Below are positions 25,251 through 35,620 of a DNA stretch of 64,000 bases, in pieces (position 1 is the first letter of the stretch; every line of letters begins with the position of its first letter). The notes below the pieces were generated by a model. The model saw only the letters and a program-made list of their open reading frames with translations. It had not been told where the DNA came from and ran no database searches. The translations under genes were made by a program, and so were the position numbers. The stretch is from positions 49,872,744-49,936,743 of the forward strand of contig NC_044279.2 of NCBI RefSeq assembly GCF_004027225.2, given 5' to 3'. Origin of the DNA: Strigops habroptila. Its lineage: Eukaryota > Chordata > Aves > Psittaciformes > Psittacidae.

Positions 25251-28200
25251 TTCTAATACCACACTTAAACACGAAAGGCAAAGAACGTGTCACAGTTTTA
25301 CAAAGACAACCCACTACGTGTAAATGATGGGGACAGGTCAGAAAGATGCATGAAAATAGCAACTTTAAACTTTAAATGGGTCCCCCAAACTGGCAGGGAG
25401 AGCCTGTTTTCAGTGCACATGAAAAGGGGTGGAATAAAGGCAGGGGAAACAGGTGGTCGTGGAGGTCAGGTCCTATCAGGAGGGAGAGGGGAGTAGGGGG
25501 AGTGGGTGCCAGGGGATGCCCATTGCCGGGTGATGGTTTGGGGCTGTGGAACACAAGAGTTTTCTCAGAGTAGCCATTCCCACATGCTGAGGTGCCAGAG
25601 GCAGAAAGGCACAGAAAGCAGTGAATTTCGATCTAGAGATGAGAGCGAGTGCTAGAAGTAATACTTAGGTGATATGGAAGGACTGGAAAGTTTGACACTT
25701 AATGAAATTGAATTAGGAAGGAGACAGAATAGTTTATAAAAGGCCTGAATTTGAGGGACAGAGAGAAACACTCCAGAGAAGTGTATAGAATTGTTAGTGT
25801 TGTAAACCACGGCAGAAAATGAAGAGAATACAGAACACACCTAGTGTTTTGCTATCCTGTTAGGAAGCAGCTATGTGTATTTTAACCCTGATGTCTCTTT
25901 TGACGTAACTTAAATCCAGCCCTAGTGCTATTGCACTGGAGGACAGTTTATTCCTTTCCTTTTTATAGGTACTTCTTACATATTTGAAATTTGTTATGCC
26001 TCTCCACAGCTGCTCTGGGGTAACAGACCGTGTTTGCTGGGCCTCTGATGATTTGTGTTGCTTGCCTCTGGAGTCTTTCCAAATGTGTTGCATTTTTAAG
26101 TGCCCAGAACCAGTTACAGTATTTCATCTGACTTCAGGTTTTACCAGGTCTGAAAAGGAGGATTGCCTGACATGCTATACTGACAGGACTTGCATTTCTG
26201 TGGTTAGTCCTTTTTGTTTTTTCTGATGCAGGATCTGTTAGATGGAAGCGTTTCATACTGGATGTCTTTTAGATGTTTCCCTGGTCCCACAAAATATCTG
26301 ATGTCTGTACCCTATGGTCCCTCAGAGAGCTGGATGTAAGAAGCGGTGGCGATCTGCTCACACTCCTGTCCACAGCCGAAGCAGGTGCGCTGCTCTGAGC
26401 ATTCCAGATTGCTGCCGGGCAGTATCTCTGGCTTGCAGCGAGGGGTTCATCTCCTGACAATACAGAAGATCGATTAATGGGAGTAGTTGTTCTCAGGGTG
26501 TGGTTTCACACTAACAGACCTCGCGTAACGCAGGTGTAGGGTGTCATGAAGCAGTTGGTCTGGCTCAGCCCTGCCCGTCCCTGCCTGCGTGCTTCCCCCA
26601 CTCCATTTGGATCACATCGTGCAACTGTGCAGCGGCAGCTGCTGGCTCAGCATGCAGATCTGGTGGCACAACTAGGAGATCCAGCACAAGGAAAGCATCA
26701 GGGGTGCGTGGCCCGGGACCGGAGGGAGAGCGGGATCATCCCTTTTGACAACCACCACAACTACTACCACAACCACCACAGTTCAGTTAACTTTTTTGTC
26801 AGTTGTTCATTGGAGGGAGAGCCTACTGTCCCTACATTGAAATAATCTAGTGACATTTCAAAACTAAAAGAAAGAATTAAATACGCCTTAGCTACATGCA
26901 AACTCTCCCTCTCAATTTCCTATCGGTAAAATGGGGAGAATAACTCTCTTTAATCTCACAGCTGTTTTGCTGAGGTGACTCCATTAATTCCAAGGCACTT
27001 AAGCACACTAGTAGTCTCGCCAGCATTTCTACAGTACGTGAATGCTGTAGAAATGCTTCTGCACTTTTGTCCCTTTCTAACTTTTAAATACTTTGTGTCC
27101 TGGCTGACCTCTTGACACAGATGTTTTTTGCTTATGAAATTGTTACTAGCTAAATATAAACAATAACTTAAATCCACATAATGTTCAAAAATCTTGGAGA
27201 TGAGGTAATAGCTTACATATGGTAAATTCAGCTTCTGCACTCTCTCTGTCTGTATATGATAAAAATAGATACCCAAATAATCTGTTTTGGAAATGATTCA
27301 GTGCGGGAAGCTGCCCTGTGCATTGTCCTTTTCATTTCATTTCTGTCAGTGTACTTAAGTAGGAGCCGATGCTTTTGTTTTCAGTCCATGTTGGCCCAGG
27401 TCTTTGTCTACCATGGTGTTAGCAGATTTAAAGCAGTTACACCACTCAGTTGCACACATTTCGTTCCCTGCCCCTGTGGGGACAGTTGTACACACCACCC
27501 GCAGCACTAGGCACCCTGTGTTCACAGCCAGGGCAACCACCTGCCTGTTTACCACGTCGGGCAGCGCAGATCCAGCAGCATCCCCCAGCGGGCCGCCTGG
27601 CCTGTCCTCCCAATACAGCTATGTCCCGTGGCCGGTTCAGCAGGAGATGAAACTACTTCCCTAAGAGAATTCCTCTAGAGGTGACATGCTCCACTGGAGG
27701 AAGACATGCTTTTTTCTTACCACTTTGCCATTTCTACTTGGATTATGCTTTAAAAAAAGATGCTTTGGATAAGAAAGATGTAGTTATTGAAAAACGAATT
27801 TTTCCAAGTTAATGAAGATGGTGGAGAAAAAAGGAGTGATTCTAGAAAGCATAGTTAGACTGCCATGATTAGGCAACTGCTTATTTTATTTATAGTAATG
27901 CTTTCCAGTTTCTATTGCCTTTCTCAGAGGGGGTATTATTTTCATTGTGAAACTCACTGTGCACTAAGACTGAATTAGTATGTCATATAGGGTTTTTTTT
28001 TTACATTTCCTTTATCTTAGGAGATTTCCATATCAGCTCAGCCTAAAACAAGGGCATGTCTGTAACACTTCCTTAAATGCCTCTGCCATGAATGGATTCA
28101 TAGCCTTTACAGTGGTATTGTGTATTATGTGGCAAATGTTACATGTGAATGCAAATTATCCATCTATACTTCATTATGGATTATATGTTATCTAAACCTT

Positions 28201-29149
28201 CCATGGAATTTAGGGTACTTTTTTTGAATACACAGATAGAGAAAAATATTTTTTTCAGTGTAGCACAACATAAACTACCTGTCTCATTTTTCTGGGCAGC
28301 ATTAGAGGTTAGGAATCATAAACTTGGGGGAAGTCAAAGCTAGACAACTGAGATAGTTCAGAAGACATTCAGTGTTTTCCTGTCAAAGAAGACTGTATGA
28401 CTGAAAATCTCTTTCTTGTGCTCAGGAAAGCTAACAAATTCCAGACATTTGGGAGGGTCCTGCAAAGGAAGGATTTTTGGCTTCTACCTTCAGCATATTT
28501 CACATTTTTAAGCAAGCTTACGGCAGTTTTTCAATCACTGAAAACAGGCATAGTTTTACACCATTTGTGCTTTTTTCCTAAACTTTCCTTTTGTCACCAT
28601 TTTTATGGACGAGGTAAAATATGACTACCTGTTTCTCAGGTAGAGGCTGGTATTCTGGTCTTTGAAAACCAGAACTTGCTGTTAGGAATAAACATTTAAA
28701 TACTGGAATGCTTCACAGAAGGCACAGCAAAGCAGCGGTTTTGTACTCCAACCTCTAAGACACAAATCGTCATATTGGCATATGGATCACCTAATGGATT
28801 TTGGGTTTTTATGATCTGTAAAAAAATTGAAAGATCTCTCAAGGTTGTTCGTAAGGAGCTCATTCCCTTATCCCCTTTGACTGTTGCCTTATGCTACAAA
28901 ATGCAAGCTTTCTTTCCTTCAAAGCAAACAATAAAGATGTAAATCCTCAGCTGATTGTCTCAGGTCTAATTCTGGTGATAGTTGCATGTTGCAGAGTTAA
29001 TCATTATTTATGTATGTGCACATTTTGGTGCTTTCTCATATTACTTTCCCTGTGTGTACCTTCCCTGGAGAAAGCCTGTTGTTCCCAAGAAGCGACCATG
29101 AAAAGGGTAGAACCAGGGAATAAAGGACTGTTTTATTCAGTCCTTGTTT
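25251..29149. other. Spacer between tRNA cluster and TMPO, no gene recognised
   Basis: Moderate-GC to AT-rich sequence. It has a purine-rich stretch around 25,420-25,530, a CCA/ACA-rich microsatellite near 26,750-26,780, a perfect hairpin at 27,022 and a GC-richer patch at about 27,460-27,640. Reading frames in the patch match nothing I know and lack convincing exon signals. Confidence 0.5.
27022..27057. repeat. Perfect 13-bp inverted repeat, 10-base loop
   Basis: AGCATTTCTACAG (27,022-27,034) and CTGTAGAAATGCT (27,045-27,057) are exact reverse complements, with one further T.G pair inside. Pairing outside the arms is poor, so the stem is about 14 bp, too short for a canonical microRNA precursor. 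Confidence 0.85.
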
Positions 29150-29550
29150 AGGGGTTGTTCAGCCTGGGGAAGAGAAGGCTCCAGGGAGACCTCGTAGCAG
29201 CCTTCCAGTGCCTAAAGTGGGCCTACAAGAAATGTGGAGAGGGACTTTTTACAAGGGCATGTAGGGACAGGAAAAGGGGGAATGGATTTAAACTGAAAGA
29301 GGGGAGATTTAGGTTAGATATAAGGAAGAAGTTCTTCACTGTGAGGGTGGTGAGACACTGGCACAGGTTGCCAAGAGAAGCTGTGGCTGCCCCATCCCTG
29401 GCAGTGTTCAAGGCCAGGTTGGATGGGGCTTTGAGGAACCTGGTCTAGTGGAAGGTGTCCCTGTCTGTGGCAGGGGGATTGGAACTGGATGAGCTTTAAG
29501 GTCCCTTCCAACCCAAACCGTTCTATGATTGTGTGATACAATTCTATGAA
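29150..29550 (+). mobile_element. CR1 LINE, 3' end with ORF2 C-terminus and tail
   Basis: A 5'-truncated CR1 copy of about 0.4 kb. One frame is open from 29,155 to 29,448 and reads as the ORF2 C-terminus (contains GNGFKLKEGRFRLDIRKKFF and ends FKARLDGALRNLV). The 3' UTR wording 'ggtcccttccaacccaaacc' and the terminal ctatgattgtgtgat follow. The open frame and intact tail make this the youngest-looking CR1 copy in the window. It cannot move by itself because reverse transcriptase and endonuclease are absent. Confidence 0.93.
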
Positions 29551-30730
29551 TTGAGGTTGTTATTTTTCACATTAATACGATAGCTGAAGAATCTCTGCTG
29601 CTACCTTTCTGAAGTATGCCATGTCAGTCTGCAACTGGTTTCATATCTGAGTAAGATGTAAATTCTTAAAGGTGGGGGAAAGATCTATTTTCAAGTCACC
29701 TAGAAGGTGAAACATACTATCCACACTTATCTACACTAAATTATTACTATCAAATTTGGAAGGGAATTTAATTTTCTTTAAGCATTTCCAAAACACTTGT
29801 CACGTGATACCCATGATCCAGGAAAATGTTGGTAAGATATGCTGAAAAAATAAACAGAACCACATCATTTGTTCGATTCAGGCTTAAAAGTAAGTGATAG
29901 TAATCAATCCACATTGGTACATGAATATTTGCTTTGTATGCATGTGCTATTCAGCTTTGTTGTCTAACAAACCAAACAGGTAAAGTATATGCAACACCAA
30001 GAACCGAATACTTTCAGATATAAAGTATAATGAACTGCAGATGGTGGCTGACTATTTGCACTACAAGGTAAATTAAACTCCCCAAGCTAAGTGTCTCCCT
30101 TCTATTATTAGTTTGTTATGCACACCAGTCCTCCATTGGAAGCATCAGGCTCTTGTGTGTGCGTCCTGTGATTTACCTGGAGTTACCCTTCCATAATAAC
30201 CTTCAGCACCTCCATCTAGCTGGCTGGTAAACAGGAATGACAGCCGCCATACTTTGTGTGGAGAGCAAACCCAAACTGAGGAAATCCCTTTCCTCGACAT
30301 CAACTTAAAACTCTTTTTTGGAACATAAAGAGGAGCAGGCACAAACACTAATACTTCTGTTGCATGTCCATCAATCGATGGGCAAATGAAAATATTCACA
30401 TTTCAATTCTTATGTCTGATACTGTAAGGTAGCTCTCAAAAGCATAGGATATCTAATTAGATCTAAATATTAAACTGTTCCCATCAAAATACAGGAAAAT
30501 TGATAGCAGTGTATGTTCCCAGCCAGCAGCGTGTAAACACAGGTTTAATTCCCTTGTTTAAACACCGTGCAGTCTTAAAACGCAGTCTTCTTCCCCAGGC
30601 GAAGTTGCTGAAGTCAGCTCACTAAAAGGACTATGCACCCTTCAATTTTGCAATGCTACAGAAGCCATTCATTTTTATTATCATTTATTTAACATGTAGG
30701 TCATCACAACGGCAGCAGTTACACTAACAG
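29551..30730. other. Upstream flank of TMPO, no gene recognised
   Basis: AT-rich sequence that leads into the TMPO CpG island. Two forkhead-type motifs (GTGTAAACAC at 30,531 and the palindrome TGTTTAAACA at 30,555) lie 24 bp apart, but both are short and common. No coding exon is seen. Confidence 0.45.
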
Positions 30731-31292
30731 CTTAGCTACCAGCTTCCCGGTTGGGTTTCTTCTGCAGCCGGACAGCTAACGCACCGGGAGAGGCTAAGCG
30801 CTTGGCTGGCGGGAGCAGCAGGTCCGGTTACCCCGGGAGAGAACCTGGGTACCCCCAGGACAGCCGCCTCAGCGCACCGAAGAAAAGCCGGCGGCACGCT
30901 CGGCGAGCCGATAGCGCCAGGGAGGCCGGTGCCGAGGAGCAGGTGTCACAACACGTCACGGGGATCACGGCAGGGTACAGGGTTCACGACGGGCCTGAAC
31001 CGCCTTCTCATCCCTCCTCCCGGCAGGGTTAAACAGCCTGTGCAGCCGGTAAGGGGCGGCGGGGGGAGAAGCCGGGGAGACCCGCAGGGGCTAGAGGGGG
31101 AACCGCCGTGACGCTGAACCCTGCCACCGCCCTGAGGCAGCGCGCGTCGCGCGTCCCGCGTCCCCCGCCCCTCCTCACTCCCCCCGCGCCTCTCCCGCCT
31201 GAGCCGAATTTAAACTGCGTTACTGTCCCTCGCGCGCGCAAAGCACTAACGCTGGCGGGCCTCGCGCTCCTCTCCCCTTCTTCTCCCGGCAG

Positions 31293-31329
31293 CCAATAAC
31301 AGGGCCGCTTCGTTCTCCTCTCTGCCAAT
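31293..31329 (+). promoter_or_regulatory. TMPO: Paired CCAAT boxes (NF-Y type), 32-bp spacing
   Basis: CCAAT pentamers at 31,293-31,297 (agCCAATaac) and 31,325-31,329 (tgCCAATcgg) on the same strand, 32 bp start to start, close to three helical turns. Both have flanks favourable for NF-Y. Two or three CCAAT boxes about this far apart are a known feature of promoters induced in G2/M. That TMPO is regulated this way here is inference. Confidence 0.65.
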
Positions 31330-31531
31330 CGGGGCGCGGCTTGTTGCTGGCTGGGAGAAGCCTCGGTGCGCGCGCCTGCCGTTGGGGAACTGGGTCCCTG
31401 GCGCGGGGCAGGCGAGTCCTCCTCCTCCGCTCTCTCCTCCCTCTCCTTTCCCCCCCGCCCCTTCTCCATCTCCCCGCGCTTTGTTGGTGCCTCTCCCGGG
31501 AGGGTGGTGGTGGCGGCGGCGGCCGGCGGCG

Positions 31532-31771
31532 ATGCCCGAGTTCCTGGCGGATCCGTCGGTGCTGACCAAGGAGAAGCTGAAGAGCGAGCTAATCGCGAAC
31601 AATGTGAGCCTGCCGGGCGGCGAGCAGCGCAAGGACGTGTATGTGCAGCTCTACCTGCAGCACCTCACCGCCCGCAACCCGCCTGCCGCCGCGCAGCCCG
31701 ACTTCTCCAGCGACGAGGAGCGGGAGCCCACGCCTCTCGGCGCCAGGAACCGCGGCGCTGCTGCCGGGCGG
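31532..31771 (+). CDS. TMPO: TMPO coding exon 1 (LEM-like domain)
   Basis: Encodes residues 1-80, ending GAAAGR before the donor GTGAGT, phase 0. It contains the LEM-like DNA-binding domain and the acidic [10 protein letters not shown] segment, which is near-identical in human. The proline/glycine-rich stretch between them is shorter than in human and diverged. Confidence 0.95.
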
Positions 31772-34700
31772 GTGAGTACCGCCGTCCCGACCCTGCGCCG
31801 GGGTCCTGGTCCCCGCCCGTGCTCCCTTGGCTTTCCGACGGCCTCGGGCCAGCTTTCCCGCCCGAACGGGCCTTCCCCCCCACACCGCCTGGCGGCCGCG
31901 GCTCCCCGCGCGTTCTCCGGCGTGGGGCTGGCTCCGCCTCGCCTCACTCGAAGCACGGCCCCGCTTGGCTGAGGGCGCGATCGTGCCCGGCGGGAACGGG
32001 GTTGGAGAGGCAGGCGCGCGTTGCCAGGCGGTTGCCCCGCGCCAGGAGCCCAACTGGGACCCGCGGGGCCGGGGCCGGGCAGCCGCCGGCTTTGCCTCCG
32101 CGTCGCGAACCGCGTGTGCGCTCCGCGGCGGCAGCGGCTTCGGAGTGGCTGGTCCCCGGTGGCCGCAGGGCGCGCCGGGCGGGGGGCCCCTCCAGCCGGG
32201 GAGGGGCAGAGCGATCTGGCGTGGAGCGTGAGACAGACCCGACTGTACGTTGGGAATCCTTTACTGGAGTCTGGCGCGCCGTCTCGAAAGTAAAATACTT
32301 GGGTGTTGGAGGAATAGAGCAGGAGAAACTGCACGGGGCTGCAACTTACTGTAGAAAGATGACTCCCGGCAGCTGTCCCGGTTGTACTGGAGCAACGCTA
32401 CTCCGTGTGAATACCTCCAGATGAAAGGGCGAAGCTGTGATGGAACAGCTTGTTTGTTTTGTTTAATGAAGTGGGGTGTTTTGTGTAAAGAGGGTCTGTT
32501 TAATGTAGCTGTCTTGTACATCTAAGCGTATGTTTTATAGAAGAGTGCCTCTGCTGCACGTTTGGTTGGTTCGCTGTTACTTGCTTTCTTAGACAGACTT
32601 TCTTAGACAGACTTTCTTTTATCCTGAAAGGGAAGAGGGAGGGAGCTGATGCCATTTAGAATTTTACCCTTTGGGAAAATGTGATTTCCTGTTTAATAAG
32701 TGATCTGTAAATTTGAATATATTGAGCAAGCACTCTTAATTCATAATTCTGAGCTGTCAGATCTCACATAAAGGCTTGTATAACGATTGGCAGCTACCAG
32801 AGTTGTAAATTGTGTGATATTACAAGTACTTAGTTGTATCTGAAATACTGTGTTTCAAAGCTCAGTTGTAAAGAGTGTGCAGAGAAATGGACTCATTTGA
32901 AGGTCATTCATACTTAAAACTTTAAAAAAAAACCTAACAAACAGTTCTGGAATTAAGAACTGAAACTGCAACTAAAAGAGGAAGAGCTTTCTAACCCGCT
33001 TGTTTACCTCTCTTTAACATCTGTCCAATTCAAATGATTAATTAGCATTCACTGGAGAAACTTTACACTGGTCTGACTTAGTGGTCTTCGTGTAGCATTT
33101 GTGAGGTGCTGTTGAGTAAAGTAGGATGAGCTTGAATCTGACGTGTTTCACACTTGTAGGAGAAGGAAAGTTTCATAACTGCTGAAGTTCTTAGACCTGG
33201 TTCTTATTTTTCTTCACAGTGCTTAAGCTTAAACAACTGCGGGTGACTATTTTTTTGATGTTTACAGAATGGGTGGTACTCCTTATACTTCTGTTAACAG
33301 TGTCTGAAAGGCTCTGTGCTATTTCTGCTAGTCTTGTGTGTTAATATCAGAGCATTGTGTCATCGTAACTTCTAAAGCTTCTGTGAATATTTTAATGGCA
33401 GTTGCTTGGATTTGGGTCTGTTGTGCCCTTCCTCCTCCCCCACTTTCCCTCCTTTCCCACCCCCCCAAAAAAAAAACCTGGGGCTTTGGGGAGGCAAAAA
33501 AGCTTGGTTGATGTATGCTTGCTGTCTGCTTTGTACAGCTTAGGTAGTTGTGAAACTGCTTGTAGCTTGAGTAGCTGTTGTCCTTGTTAATGCCTTCTGG
33601 TATAAGGATGCTTCTCTAATTGCCTGTCCTTCCAGAGAAGTATGTACAGGTCTCCAGAATGACTTGCCCCCAAAACAGTTGGAAGGGAGGAGAAGCAGAG
33701 TGAAGGAAGTCTGATGTCTAGAGGAGTGGGATTCTGGTATGGGAACAAAGTGGAATAGTTTGATAGGATGGAGAGAAGAGGAGGGAAAGTGCTCAGACCT
33801 CTGAAAGAGGAGAAACTGGAAATAAGGGGCAAAGGGAGGAAGCTGGGACTGCGGGGCATTATGGGAAGGAGAAATAAAATAAAGGCATCCCGCGTTTCCT
33901 ATAAGTCACTTAGTAGGCTCCAGAAAGAAGTGGATTTGGCAACCTCTGTCTCTTACTCCTCAGTGCAACTTAATTGGTTTATCTTAGGTATTGCTTTTAT
34001 GTGTATATTTAAAAGGAGCAGAAGACAATTTGCACTGGGTGCATAAGGAAATAAAAGTACTTTGTGACATACGCTAGTGTAATAACATGCCTCTTTTCTG
34101 TTACTAGGTTCAGAACTGAGTAACAATTGCAGTGCTTTATTAGTTCCATTTTTATGTGTATTACAGGTCTTAGAAATTGTAGTATTGGTTTGTGTACATT
34201 GGGGGGAAGGCGTTGTGAACCAGCTCTCTGAAACTTACAGGTGATCTGCTACTTTGTATGTTTCTAGAACACCAAAATCCTTGACTCTATTACAAAAGTA
34301 TCTGCTGTGGGATTAAAAAATTTGGACTTCTCTATTCAGTGTTACCTGTATCACTCTAAAAATTTGACTATTGCTTAACTTGAAAACTTGAAAAAGCCTC
34401 TTCAATCCCCATGACTCAGTCAAGGCTAGTATTAACTTGTAAAAACATTTGAAAGAGCACTTACATAGGTTTGCATTTTGGAGGGTTCTGTCCCACTGTG
34501 CTTTCTGCTATTCCTGATGTTTTTGTATTTCTTTGGATATAGCTTAAAATTTTACAATCCTTAAAAAGCAACAAACAATTAAAAAAACCCAACCAAAACA
34601 ACCACCCAACCCAAATGAACTGATTTGGGAGTAAAGACTCATTCTCACTGTTGGGATGAATGAATGAATGAATTCTGGATATGTAGAGGGAGAGGCAGAA

Positions 34701-35588
34701 AAGGGCCAGAATTACTCTGGGAGCAGAGAAATGGGTACTTTTGAATAGAGAAGACCAATGCAAGTGAGATGCGTAATAAGTTTGTGCTTATACCAACACA
34801 ATAGGTTTGAGGGCTTGACTTCCTGTGTGTGTGCCTGCTTGCTGAAGTGCATATGCCTTGAGTGAGCAATCCTCTCTTGCTCAAGTCCTCGGAAAGTGTT
34901 GGGATCGCAGTCAAAAAGTACTCTGTCCTTACTTTATGGGCATAAATGTCAAAGATGTACAAAATACATTGTTTATTAGGCTTCCAGTGTGAAAAATGTA
35001 ATGGGGATGCCGTATTGGCCTGAATAAGGGTGGTCTTGGCTTGACAGTCACTGGAGAGTTTACCGGCCGCTGAGCGATCCCCGTCTTGCTCTGGGTCAGC
35101 TCGCACTTCCCTTTAGCAAGTGCAAGGAGTTGCAACCCTCTGTTAGGCGGCAGCCGGTTGGGGTCGCAGTGCTCGTGTCTGTAGAGGTGATCAGAGTGGA
35201 GAGCAGCGTGGGAGGGCGGGAGCGGCCTGTTGCGGGGTGAGGGGCGCAGCTGGCCGCCAGGGGGCGCACCGGGGCTGCCTCTCCTCGGCACCCTCTGGGT
35301 GTGGGGGCTAAGGCGGACGGGGCGGGTAGCCCTGTGGTGTGTTTGAGTTCATACCAATACCTTACTTGAGCTGTAAACTGGCTTACGGATGCTGGGGGGG
35401 AAGGGAAGGAAGTACGGTTGTTCTTCAAATGGATATGAGAAAAAAGTCGAAAGGGGCGCTCTGAATATCTGTGTTACACTCACTAAAGAGACAGTAAAGC
35501 TAACCCAGGTCTATTGATACTGATAGTTAATGTTTTGACATTGCTGTAGTCCTTAGTAATTTTAAACTGTCTATGCTGTCATTTTAGT

Positions 35589-35620
<32 letters not shown>

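Larger units (their letters stand above)
30730..32250. promoter_or_regulatory. TMPO: CpG island and promoter of TMPO
   Basis: A dense CpG region that covers the TMPO first exon and about 0.8 kb upstream. There is no TATA box at the expected place. Two CCAAT boxes lie at 31,293 and 31,325, upstream of a CT-rich initiator region (about 31,420-31,490). The human gene has a divergent antisense RNA (TMPO-AS1) from this promoter; the upstream half of the island is wide enough for a similar minus-strand transcript, but no exon of one can be identified from sequence alone. Confidence 0.85.

Noticed and set aside
27022-27057. Possible microRNA hairpin
   Set aside because: The stem is only about 14 bp and pairing stops outside the arms; a precursor needs about 25-30 bp of imperfect stem.
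31382-31531. In-frame upstream ATG that would add 50 residues to TMPO
   Set aside because: The family starts at MPEFL; the extension is Pro/Ser/Arg-rich and probably lies at or upstream of the transcription start.
31366-32424. A 352-codon + frame overlapping TMPO exon 1
   Set aside because: It is the shifted frame of the conserved TMPO exon and continues through the intron in GC-rich DNA; its composition is typical of a CpG-island artefact.
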